Source: CAZUGO01 sp964619935 (GTDB lineage Bacteria > Planctomycetota > Phycisphaerae > UBA1845 > CAIVHJ01). Taken from it: 64,000 nt of DNA. Numbering within the stretch: position 1 is the first letter of the stretch; each line of letters opens with the position of its first letter. The position numbers were made by a program, and so were the translations under genes. Positions 53,429-62,428 of the stretch are shown here, piece by piece. The notes beneath the pieces are model-generated. The model made no database searches and had not been told where the DNA came from. It saw only the letters and a list, made by a program, of their open reading frames with translations. The DNA lies in NCBI GenBank assembly GCA_964619935.1, contig CAZUGO010000030.1:1-64000 (forward strand), written 5' to 3'.

Positions 53429-56400
53429 ATGACGCTAAAGCGGCTGGTGAATTCGGCTTGGTTCTACGGGCTCCTTGGCCTCAGCGGACTTGCTGGCCCC
53501 ACCGCGCTTGCCCAAGGTTGGTACGATACCGACTGGACCTACCGCAAGAAGATCACCATCGACAATACCAAGGTATCGACGGTCGGCTCCACCGATCTGA
53601 CCAACTTCCCCGTGCTGATCAGTCGGACCGACGCGGACTGGCGAGACGCGGCCAACGACGGCAACGTGGAACAGAGCGACGGCGGCGACATTGTGTTTAC
53701 GGCCGCCAACGGGACCACCAAGCTGGATCACGAAATCGAATCGTACGACTCAACCAGCGGGGCACTGGTGGCCTGGGTCGAAGTGCCCACCGTCAGCGCC
53801 GCCACGGACACGGATATCTACATCTACTACGGCAACGACAGCGGTGTGGCCGACCAGTGGAATATTGAAGGCACCTGGAACACCAACTACGTGATGGTGC
53901 ACCATCTGGATGAAAGCCCCAATGACGGGGTTGCCGGTCACTTGGACTCCACGTCGAACAATCGCGACGGCACGCCTCAAAATTTCCAGGACGGCGGAGG
54001 CGGATCCACCGCGGCCGGCGGGCAGATCAGCGGCAGTGACGACTTTGCCGGCGACGACGATTACGTGGACCTGGGTACCGGTTGTGCCGTCACGACCCCT
54101 TGGACACTGGAGGCCTGGGTCTACCCCTCGAGCCCGCTGGCTTATGATCGTGTGTTCACCCAGGGCGACGGGGCCTGCGCCGGGACCCAGCTCATGGTCT
54201 ACTCCCATTCGGGCAAGCTCAATATCGTGACCCAGGCCTCGGGTGGCGAACCGATCGCTGCCACCGCGGCCTTGCCCGACAGCACTTGGACCCACTTCGT
54301 GTGGAGCTACAACGGCTCAACACACACGCTGTACCTGGACGGCGCCTCGTCTTCCTCCGCCACCACCGGAAACGGTGTCGGGATTGATGGCAATATCGCC
54401 CTCGGCCGGCGAGCCGCCGGCAACTACTGGCACGGCAATCTGGACGAGATTCGGTTGTCCAACACCGCCCGCTCGGCGGACTGGGTGGTGACCAGCTTCA
54501 ACAACCAGGACTCCCCATCGACCTTCCTCAGCGTGGCCGCCGAGGAGGCCTTGGGGCCGAGCGTCGGGCCCAGCGCAGCGGGTGCCTGCAAGGGCAGCGA
54601 CTGTGACTACCACACCATCCAGGACGCCATCGATGCGGCCGCCCCGGGCGACATCATCACGGTGCACTTCAATGACGACAGCCAGTACTCGCCGCCACGG
54701 ACCGACAACGATTGCTACAACGAGCACATCACCATCAATGTGGCCAACCTGACGCTCCAGGGCGATTCCACCACGCCGATCAGCGCCGCCTGCATCGCCC
54801 CCAGCAGCGGCGGCAACATCGTGACCATCACCGCCTCGGGCGTGACCCTCCGAAACCTGGAAATCAGCGGCAGGTCCAACAACGGGGCCGGCGGCCAGAA
54901 CGCCAACGGAGCCGGCGGCCGCAGCGGCGGCTACGGCATCCTGATCAGCGGCGACGATGTCGACGACGTGGTCATCGACAACGTCACCGTGTCCTACAGC
55001 CGTTTGGACAACATTCGCTGGGACGGCGATCAGGATAACGACAACAACGGCAATGCCACCATCCGCAACTGCTATCTGCACCATTCGGACCTGCCCGGCC
55101 ACAACATCCGCATCATCGGCGGCAGCAGTGCCTCCGAGGCGCACCTGATCGAGAACAACCTGATCACCACCGGCCAGGGCGTTCAGGCTGACTCCGAGTA
55201 CATCACCGTGCGCCACAACATCGTCAACGGCTGGCCCTACTGGGGCCACATGGCCGCCAGCGCCAGCTACCCGGAGACCCACGACTACAACGGCCAGCAG
55301 AACAATTACGGCGGCGGTTGGCGCTACTTCAGCCGCTGCCCGGCGGGCATCTACGTCCAGAACGGCGGGGCCGGCACCGACATCAACATCACCCACAACA
55401 TCGTGGTCGGCACCCGCGTCGGCATCCGAGTGCAGACCACCGGGACGCTCTCCAACAACACGGTGGTCAATCCATTCAACCCCGGCAACAACTTTACCGA
55501 TGCCGACGCCGTCCGCAACGGGACCGTCGGCATCATGTTGGTCAGCGGGTTTTCCGGGACCGTGCAAAACAACATCGTGGTGGTCACGGACGACAACCGC
55601 GCCAACGGGCTGCCGGCGTCCCACGGCAGCACGCGCTACACCAGCGGCATCACCGGCCACGGCATTGCCTTCTCGGGCGGCAGCGGCACCCTGGGCGCCG
55701 GCGCCTCCATCCGCAACAACGATGTCTGGGGATTCGTGGACACCGACGGCAACACCAGCACCAACTGGGGCAGCGGGTTGGCGGACTGCGGCCGCAACAG
55801 CGACGCCAAGTGCAGCGACAACATCAGCCGTGATCCCGTGTTCGCCGACGACACTTCCGACGAGAGCAACGGCGGCAGCGGACCGTGCGACGCCGACGCC
55901 GACGACAGCCGCTGCTACGAACTGTATCACGACAACTACTTCCTGAAGACCGACCGCACCGGCGGTGGCTGTCATGCCGACATCCGGCTCAACACCGCCG
56001 GCTACATCGGCTTCGTGGACTTGGCGTCCAGCAACGACTTCGCCGGCCTGGGCGACTGCGACCCGGCCAGCGACGCCGGCACGCCCAGTTCGCTGATTGA
56101 CTTCGGCAACGGTGCGGTCAGCGGCGAGCCAGGCAACAGCGGCGGTCTGCCCAACCTGGGCGCCTTCGGCAACACCAACCGGGCCAGTCAGTCGCCCAGC
56201 CTGCGGATCGTGGAGATCGACGTCGGCGACGGCGGGGTCAAGGACGGCAGCACCACCGCCAAGATCCCCGGACTGATCCAACCGCGCAGCGGCGGCATCC
56301 AGGAGGTCAACGTCTACTTCAACCGGGCGGTGACCGCCAACAGCAGCTCCTTCGAGATCTACACCCACTGTGGCGGCCAGCGGCTGACCGCCCCGACCTT

Positions 56401-58981
56401 CGACTTCACCGGGGCCTCGACGGCGCCGTTCAAGATCAAGATGACGTGGCCCAGCGGAACGTTTGAAGACCGCTGGATCCGCATCCATGCCCTGGCCGAC
56501 GATGCCGCCAATAAGATCGTGGATTACCAGGCCGAGGCCCTCGACGGTGAGATCAGCGACCTGCAGGACGGCACCCTGCCGTCCGGCGACGGGACCATCG
56601 GCGGCGACGCCGAGTTCCTGGTCGGCTCGGTCGTCGGCGACATCGACGGCGATCGCACCGTCGAAGGTGATTCCGGCGAGCACGACTATGACGCGGTCAC
56701 CGGCTACAGCGCCTACCCGGCCGGCTCGTGCAGTACGTGCGCCGAAGACGCCGACGGCGACGGCGATGTCGACACCGACGACCTGGCCGTGGTCACCGGC
56801 AACGATACCGACGCCCTGAACGACGCCGCGGCGGGCAGCATGTGGTTCGAACCCAACTGGAATTACCGCAAGAAGATCACCATCGACCACACCAAGGTCT
56901 CCACCGTGGCCACCGGCGACCTCACCGACTTCCCGGTGCTGATCAGTACCACCGATGCCAACTGGCGACACACCTCCGGCGGTGGTCACGTCGGCCTCCT
57001 CGACGGCGGCGACATCGCTTTCACCGGCTGTGACGGCGCCACCCAGTTGGACCATGAGATCGAATACTACGATCCGGCCAGCGGACAATTGCTGGCCTGG
57101 GTGGAACTGGGCAACATCTACGCCTCGGAGAATACCGACTTCTATATCTACTACGGCAACGCCGCCGCCGCCGACCAGCAAGACACCGCCGGCACCTGGA
57201 GCAACAACTACCAGGCGGTCTGGCATCTCGACGAGTTTCCGGGAGACAGCCTGGAGTTCGACACCGACCAGGGCAAGGCGCCGGCAATGGTCCAGGTGTC
57301 CGGCGACATCTACGCCATCGCCTACCAGGGTGCCGGTGACGACGGCTGGCTCGCGACCGTGGACATCAACGCCGACGGCTCCATTGAGAACGCGGTTATT
57401 GACACCCTGGAGTTTGACACCACCCAGGGCAAAGCCCCCGCCATCGTCCAGGTGTCCGGCGACATCTACGCCATCGCCTACCAGGGCGCCGGTGACGACG
57501 GCTGGCTCGCGACCGTGGACATCAACGCCGACGGCTCCATTGAGAACGCGGTCATCGGCACCCTGGAGTTCGACACCACCCAAGGAAAAACCCCGGAAAT
57601 CCTCCAGGTCTCCGGCGATATATTCGCCATCGCCTACTGGGGCGACAGCGATGACGGCTGGCTCAAGACGATTGACATCAACACCGACGGTACCATCGCC
57701 GGCGAGGTTGCCGCCCTGGAGTTCGACACTACCAAAGGCGAAGTGCCGGCAATGGTCCAGGTGTCCGGCGACATCTACGCCATCGCGTACCAGGGCGACG
57801 GCGACGACGGCTGGCTCAAGACGATTGACATCAACACCGACGGCACCATCGACGGCGAGGTTGCCGCCCTGGAGTTCGACACCACCCAGGGTAAAGCGCC
57901 AGCAATGGTCCAGGTCTCCGGCGACATCTACGCCATCGCGTACCAGGGCGACGGCGACGACGGCTGGCTCAAGACCATTGACATCAACACCAGCGGCACC
58001 ATCGACGGCGAGGTTGCCGCCCTGGAGTTCGACACCACCAAGGCATTGGCGCCGGTCATCACGCCGTTGCTCAGCGACCTCTACGGCATCGCTTATGAGG
58101 ATACCAACGGCTTTGGCGTGATCCAGACTGTGGACGTCAATGGCAATGGAACCATCGACGGCACCCGAGCGCTGCTGACGTTCGATGGTCTCATGGGCAT
58201 CACCCCGGCGATTGACGCCGTGTCCGCCAGCTACTGCGCCATCGTCTATGAAGGTGACGGCAGCGACGGGTTCCTCCAGACCCTGCGACTCGATGCCGCC
58301 GGCATCATCAAACCGTTCCACGATGCCACCACCGGCGCCAATACCGGCGTCGCCGAGGCTTCCTCCGCTACCGGGCAGTTCAACAACGCTTTGGCCTTCA
58401 ACGGCGCCACCAGCTACGGCAGCGTCACAGCCGCGGCCGGAATCGACGCGCTCGGCAAGACGGCCATGACGGTGGAAGCCTGGGCCTACGCCCTGTCCGA
58501 CGGCGAGGGCGGCAAGGCCAAGATCGTCGACAAGTCGGACCACAGAGATCCGAACCAGGGCAACGGCTACACCTTGCTTGTCACGGCTGAAGCCGGCGGC
58601 GCCGTCAAGGTTCACGCCAGCGTCGAGCACGATGGAGCCACCAACGCCCTGGCCTACAGCAGCTCGACCATGACCGTCGGCGCCTGGCACCACGTGGCCT
58701 TCACGTACAACGAGGACAGCGACGGCCGGGTCAAGGTCTACATCGACGGCGCCCTGGCCACCCTGGGCACCGACACCGCCGGCGCCGGCGCGGTCTCCGA
58801 CGATAGCGCCATCGACCTGCTCATCGGAAATGCCATCGACAACGGCCGCACCTTCGACGGCGTTATCGAAGAGGTCCGCATTTCCGACAGCGCCCGGTCC
58901 GCTGACTGGATGATCACCGGTTATAACAACCAAAGCGCCCCCGGCACCTTCTATGGCATTGGCGTAGAAGAAACGCCCTGA
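53429..58981 (+). CDS. Giant secreted protein: DUF2341, LamG, beta-helix, second DUF2341 and LamG with inserted propeller repeats
   Basis: 1850 residues. A signal peptide ends near ALAQG. Order: DUF2341-like (about 30-150, WYDTDWTYRKKITIDNTKV), LamG/concanavalin-like (about 155-370, LDEIRLSNTARSADWV), right-handed beta-helix (about 380-780), and an Ig-like strand region. Next come calcium-loop/dockerin-like residues (about 1065-1130, DADGDGDVDTDDLAVVTG), then a second DUF2341 (about 1140-1265) and seven units of 51-52 residues (LEFDTxxGKxPAMVQVSGDI type, 57251-58308). A second LamG (about 1630-1845) ends the protein. It is probably a surface polysaccharide-binding or adhesion protein. Catalytic activity is not evident. 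The two DUF2341-LamG modules are internal duplications. Confidence 0.88.
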   Translation: MTLKRLVNSAWFYGLLGLSGLAGPTALAQGWYDTDWTYRKKITIDNTKVSTVGSTDLTNFPVLISRTDADWRDAANDGNVEQSDGGDIVFTAANGTTKLDHEIESYDSTSGALVAWVEVPTVSAATDTDIYIYYGNDSGVADQWNIEGTWNTNYVMVHHLDESPNDGVAGHLDSTSNNRDGTPQNFQDGGGGSTAAGGQISGSDDFAGDDDYVDLGTGCAVTTPWTLEAWVYPSSPLAYDRVFTQGDGACAGTQLMVYSHSGKLNIVTQASGGEPIAATAALPDSTWTHFVWSYNGSTHTLYLDGASSSSATTGNGVGIDGNIALGRRAAGNYWHGNLDEIRLSNTARSADWVVTSFNNQDSPSTFLSVAAEEALGPSVGPSAAGACKGSDCDYHTIQDAIDAAAPGDIITVHFNDDSQYSPPRTDNDCYNEHITINVANLTLQGDSTTPISAACIAPSSGGNIVTITASGVTLRNLEISGRSNNGAGGQNANGAGGRSGGYGILISGDDVDDVVIDNVTVSYSRLDNIRWDGDQDNDNNGNATIRNCYLHHSDLPGHNIRIIGGSSASEAHLIENNLITTGQGVQADSEYITVRHNIVNGWPYWGHMAASASYPETHDYNGQQNNYGGGWRYFSRCPAGIYVQNGGAGTDINITHNIVVGTRVGIRVQTTGTLSNNTVVNPFNPGNNFTDADAVRNGTVGIMLVSGFSGTVQNNIVVVTDDNRANGLPASHGSTRYTSGITGHGIAFSGGSGTLGAGASIRNNDVWGFVDTDGNTSTNWGSGLADCGRNSDAKCSDNISRDPVFADDTSDESNGGSGPCDADADDSRCYELYHDNYFLKTDRTGGGCHADIRLNTAGYIGFVDLASSNDFAGLGDCDPASDAGTPSSLIDFGNGAVSGEPGNSGGLPNLGAFGNTNRASQSPSLRIVEIDVGDGGVKDGSTTAKIPGLIQPRSGGIQEVNVYFNRAVTANSSSFEIYTHCGGQRLTAPTFDFTGASTAPFKIKMTWPSGTFEDRWIRIHALADDAANKIVDYQAEALDGEISDLQDGTLPSGDGTIGGDAEFLVGSVVGDIDGDRTVEGDSGEHDYDAVTGYSAYPAGSCSTCAEDADGDGDVDTDDLAVVTGNDTDALNDAAAGSMWFEPNWNYRKKITIDHTKVSTVATGDLTDFPVLISTTDANWRHTSGGGHVGLLDGGDIAFTGCDGATQLDHEIEYYDPASGQLLAWVELGNIYASENTDFYIYYGNAAAADQQDTAGTWSNNYQAVWHLDEFPGDSLEFDTDQGKAPAMVQVSGDIYAIAYQGAGDDGWLATVDINADGSIENAVIDTLEFDTTQGKAPAIVQVSGDIYAIAYQGAGDDGWLATVDINADGSIENAVIGTLEFDTTQGKTPEILQVSGDIFAIAYWGDSDDGWLKTIDINTDGTIAGEVAALEFDTTKGEVPAMVQVSGDIYAIAYQGDGDDGWLKTIDINTDGTIDGEVAALEFDTTQGKAPAMVQVSGDIYAIAYQGDGDDGWLKTIDINTSGTIDGEVAALEFDTTKALAPVITPLLSDLYGIAYEDTNGFGVIQTVDVNGNGTIDGTRALLTFDGLMGITPAIDAVSASYCAIVYEGDGSDGFLQTLRLDAAGIIKPFHDATTGANTGVAEASSATGQFNNALAFNGATSYGSVTAAAGIDALGKTAMTVEAWAYALSDGEGGKAKIVDKSDHRDPNQGNGYTLLVTAEAGGAVKVHASVEHDGATNALAYSSSTMTVGAWHHVAFTYNEDSDGRVKVYIDGALATLGTDTAGAGAVSDDSAIDLLIGNAIDNGRTFDGVIEEVRISDSARSADWMITGYNNQSAPGTFYGIGVEETP
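57251..58308 (+). repeat. Seven tandem repeats of about 153-156 bp inside the giant gene
   Basis: The first five units are close copies at DNA level; units six and seven are diverged. Encoded units share DIYAIAY and DGWL-T-DIN motifs. The block interrupts the second LamG domain between its HLDEFPGDS start and the region matching the following part of the first LamG. Seven units are consistent with a seven-bladed beta-propeller. Confidence 0.8.
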
Positions 58982-59236
58982 TCCTGCCACCTGCCGGCAT
59001 GGGCGTGTCCCTGATCGCTGTGCACTTCCGGATTGAGGATCATCGCCTGCCCCCCTCCGCAGGACTACCCACGTGTGACCAGGCCATTCGGGCACTCAGC
59101 CCGCGATGCGGCGCAACAGATCCGCCCCACCGCGCCCCCGGGTTGACGCTCGGCCGATGATCTCGCAAACTGCTGGATGTGAAAGCGATCAGGGAGCGAC
59201 CGTGCCCAACATACTTCTATTGAATGAGGTGCTCTG

Positions 59237-60730
59237 ATGCGATCTGGAACCATCCAGTTGTTGCTGGTCGGTGGGTGTCTGCTCGCCAATCAGCGGCTGC
59301 AGGCCGCCGACCCGCCCACACCACCGGCGGCCGGCCAGACCCAATGGTGGAAGGCTGTCGTGGAGATTCCCGGAATGCCCCTGGAGTACGTGGTGACCTT
59401 CCGCGCCGACCCGAGACAAGCGGGGGCGTTCTCAGCAACCATGGACATCCCCGCCCAGGGCGCCGTGGGCGTGCCGTTGATCGACGTCGTGCTGACCGAT
59501 GCGGACATTGCCTTCACCATCGGGCCCCCGGCAAACGCCGTGCACACGCTCACCCGCAATCCCGATGGCACATCCGCCAGCGGCCAACTCAAACAGCACG
59601 GCATGTCGTTTCCGCTGGCCATGACGCGGATCACGCAAGACCAGGCCCGGTCGGTGGGACCCCCGCGGCCTCAAACCCCCAAGCCTCCGTTCCCGTACAC
59701 CCAACGGGAAGTCGGCTATGAAAACCCGGTTGATGGCCCCCGCCTGGCCGGCACACTGACCATTCCCCAGGGCCCCGCGCCGCATCCGGCGGCCTTGTTG
59801 ATCACCGGGTCCGGAGCCCAGGATCGCGACGAAACCATTTTCGGCCACAAACCCTTTGCGGTCATCGCCGATCACTTGACCCGCCGCGGCATTGCCGTGC
59901 TGCGCGTCGATGACCGCGGCGTGGGCGGCTCCGGCAGCGGCAACGCCGATCCCACCAGCGCGGACTTCGCTCGGGACGTTGAGGCCGGGATTGACTTTCT
60001 GAAGCAGCAGCCCGAGATCGATCCCCGGCGGATTGCCTTGATCGGTCACAGCGAAGGCGGAATCATCGGCCCGCTGGTTGCCTCGAAGCGCGATGATGTC
60101 ACCTGCCTGGTGCTGATGGCCGGAACCGGAATCCCCGGAGGGCAACTGCTGCGCCGGCAGAACGAGGCCATGTTTCGGGCCGGCGGCGCGACGTCCGAAC
60201 AGGTCGGGCGGATGCTGACCTGCTACGATGAGGTGTTGACCCAACTGGCCGCGGGCGCCACCGCGGACGCCGTCCGACCGGCGGTGCGCTCCCTGGTCGA
60301 GGCCCAACTGGCTGCTCAACCCGGCACGGCGAACACCCCCGAGGCCCAGCTTGAGCAACTCACTGAGGCAGGCCTGCTCCAGTTTCGCTCGGCGTGGATG
60401 CGCTGGTTCGTGAGCCATGATCCAGCCGCGACCTTGCGGGCGGTACGGTGCCCGGTCCTGGCGCTCAATGGAACGCTGGATCTTCAAGTGCCGGCCGACG
60501 AGAACCTCATTGCCATCGATAGCGCTTTGCGGGCCGGCGGCAACCGCGACGTCACCGTCAAAAAGATCCCCGGAGTCAATCACCTGTTTCAGGAGGCCAA
60601 GCTGGGCACCGTTGCCGAGTACCAGATGATCTCCCAGACCATCTCCCCGCAAGTGCTGAACATCCTGACCGACTGGCTGCGACCCCATTTGCTGGAGCCA
60701 TCAATGCCCTCGAGCCGGGGCCAGCCGTAA
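59237..60730 (+). CDS. Secreted alpha/beta hydrolase
   Basis: 497 residues. A signal peptide (cleavage near LQAAD) precedes a beta-rich N-terminal domain of about 120 residues, which resembles a lipocalin-like or DUF3887-type accessory. The hydrolase domain has the oxyanion region LLITGSGAQDRDE, nucleophile elbow GHSEGG (Ser near 272), acidic residue region LNGTLDLQVPADEN and catalytic His in GVNHLFQE. It is similar in plan to secreted acyl hydrolases and peptidases annotated as alpha/beta hydrolases. The substrate is unknown. It appears monocistronic. Confidence 0.85.
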   Translation: MRSGTIQLLLVGGCLLANQRLQAADPPTPPAAGQTQWWKAVVEIPGMPLEYVVTFRADPRQAGAFSATMDIPAQGAVGVPLIDVVLTDADIAFTIGPPANAVHTLTRNPDGTSASGQLKQHGMSFPLAMTRITQDQARSVGPPRPQTPKPPFPYTQREVGYENPVDGPRLAGTLTIPQGPAPHPAALLITGSGAQDRDETIFGHKPFAVIADHLTRRGIAVLRVDDRGVGGSGSGNADPTSADFARDVEAGIDFLKQQPEIDPRRIALIGHSEGGIIGPLVASKRDDVTCLVLMAGTGIPGGQLLRRQNEAMFRAGGATSEQVGRMLTCYDEVLTQLAAGATADAVRPAVRSLVEAQLAAQPGTANTPEAQLEQLTEAGLLQFRSAWMRWFVSHDPAATLRAVRCPVLALNGTLDLQVPADENLIAIDSALRAGGNRDVTVKKIPGVNHLFQEAKLGTVAEYQMISQTISPQVLNILTDWLRPHLLEPSMPSSRGQP

Positions 60731-60958
60731 CCCATCGCCGGGGGATCAGCGCCTTGGCCTCAATGCGGTTCGCTTGGGCGGGGGTTCGGCGGACACCATG
60801 CCTGACGCCACCCGGGTGACCAGGACCGGTGGAGGCATCGAGCGCTCGTGCAGAGTCGGCTATTGTGTCCCCCGGACTTCCCAGTAGACTACCCGCTACC
60901 CCGACGTGCCATAGTGGCACGGCGACGTCACACCCGCGCTCGCATGGAGGACTGGTCC

Positions 60959-61579
60959 ATGAACAAGTGCCTCACCGAATTCATCGGAACGTTCTTCCTG
61001 GTCTTTACCATTGGCTGCACCGTTCTGGGAGGGACCGGTCTGGTTCCTCCGCTGGCCATCGGCTCCGTCCTGATGGTCATGGTCTTCGCGGGCGGCCACG
61101 TGTCTGGAGCACACTACAATCCGGCGGTGACCTTGGGGGTGTGGCTGCGCGGGCGTTGCCCGGCTTCCGACGTCATTCCGTACTGGATATCCCAAGTCTG
61201 CGGGGCCCTGCTGGCGGCGCTGCTGGTGCCGACTCTGCGGTCGACCGACGTCGAGCCGATGACCCAGCAACTCGGGCCGACGCTGCTGGCCGAGTTCTTG
61301 TTCACCTTCGCCCTGGTTTATGTGGTCCTGAACACGGCCACGGCAAAAGGGACTGCCGGCAATTCCTTTTACGGCCTGGCCATCGGCATGACCCTGATGG
61401 TTGGCATTCTGGCTGCCGGGGATATTTCGGGCGGCGCCTTCAATCCGGCGGTTGCCGTCGGCATTTCGGTTATGGGTCTGTCTGCCTGGTCGGCGATTTG
61501 GATGTACCTGGTGGCCAACCTCCTCGCCGGCGTGGCTGCCGCCGCCACGTTCAAGATCATCAACCCGCAGGATAAGTAG
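60959..61579 (+). CDS. Aquaporin/MIP-family channel
   Basis: 206 residues with six TM helices and two intact NPA loops (SGAHYNPAVTLG and GGAFNPAVAVG). The start at 60959 is chosen because GGAGG lies 8 nt upstream; upstream in-frame ATG codons would overlap that site. The family conducts water or small neutral solutes. Which one cannot be read safely from motifs alone, although the short loop after NPA2 favours the water-channel subfamily. Confidence 0.88.
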   Translation: MNKCLTEFIGTFFLVFTIGCTVLGGTGLVPPLAIGSVLMVMVFAGGHVSGAHYNPAVTLGVWLRGRCPASDVIPYWISQVCGALLAALLVPTLRSTDVEPMTQQLGPTLLAEFLFTFALVYVVLNTATAKGTAGNSFYGLAIGMTLMVGILAAGDISGGAFNPAVAVGISVMGLSAWSAIWMYLVANLLAGVAAAATFKIINPQDK

Positions 61580-61796
61580 GCCGGGTGGCACAGTCATCCA
61601 ATGCGTGGGCATGCCCGCCAGGCACAGCCGCGATCGACTTGTGCGCCGACCGCACGGCCTGCCAAGCGAGGCCACTCGCCGGGAGCACGGGCGCGGTCTT
61701 CGTATGGGGGGCGTTTGCGGCGCGGTCCGCAGAGACCTGGGGGTCACACCCGCCGGGTGTGCGGAGCGCCCTCCCGGGGTGTTGGGGTCCAGCGCC

Positions 61797-61933
61797 TGCT
61801 GCGCCGGACGGCGTTACGTACCGCCCCGCCGCGCAACCCGTACCGCGCCGGGAGCCGGCGCGTACTGCGCCGGAGTCCAACGCTCACCGCGCCAGGGTTC
61901 CGACCCTCACCGCGCCGCGGAACGAATCCTTGC
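61797..61933. repeat. GC-rich array of degenerate 22-bp direct repeats
   Basis: GCGCC (GCCCC once) preceded by TACC, CACC or TACT recurs at 61823, 61845, 61867, 61889 and 61912, with a first unit at 61801. The steps are 22, 22, 22, 22 and 23 bp. Unit interiors are degenerate. The step length equals that of the AT-rich array at 29412-29555, and both arrays place YACC once per 22 bp. Confidence 0.6.
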
Positions 61934-62385
61934 TGTGCAGGCCGCTTTCGAAAGCACACCGGGTCGGCGGCACCCGGGGCCACCGGTCCGAAGGGCTGTG
62001 CTGGGTGGCTGCCGGCCTCGGTCCGGGCCCGGAACCATCCAGCGACCCGGGCCCAGCGTGGGTCGTTGCCGGCTCCGCCTCAACCTGCGTCTTCGGCCGC
62101 CTGAGTGACATACCTAACCGATTCCATATCTAATAGAAAATCTCACAGGCTTTTGAGCATCTAACTACTTTATTTATATGATGTTATAGAAAAACGCGAC
62201 AGAGCCCCTGTAGTCGACGATCTCCACGGAAACGTGTCAAGACACCCCCCAAACGCGCCCCGGGGCAAATACATAACCTACTGTCAAACAGCACGTTATA
62301 AAAACTACCGATGATTTCTCGAATCGTAAGTCCAAGGGGCCCAATAGAAGGTTTCTTGAGGGTGTGCCTGTGATTCGACCATTCG

Positions 62386-62402
62386 CTCGAACCGGGTTCG
62401 AG
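62386..62402 (-). terminator. Palindromic hairpin after tryptophanase gene
   Basis: Perfect 8-bp arms (CTCGAACC and GGTTCGAG) around one base, 26 bp beyond the stop codon. A T-run is absent. It may be a 3'-end structure or an operator. Confidence 0.4.
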
Positions 62403-62428
62403 GCAGCGCCCGACATCGAATCCGTGGA

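Larger units (their letters stand above)
61580..62428. other. 849-bp convergent intergenic region with a GC-rich 22-bp array and an AT-rich segment
   Basis: Between the convergent aquaporin and tryptophanase genes. The first half is very GC-rich and contains a 22-bp periodic array (61797-61933). From about 62105 to 62360 the composition becomes much more AT-rich, with no recognisable gene. A 17-bp palindrome at 62386-62402 lies just past the tryptophanase stop. Open frames here lack motifs. Confidence 0.55.

Noticed and set aside
54317..59095. A 1592-codon open frame antisense to the giant secreted protein
   Set aside because: It is the mirror of a GC-rich, Asp/Gly/Thr-rich gene and lacks motifs and a ribosome-binding site. 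The plus-strand frame has clear domains and a signal peptide.
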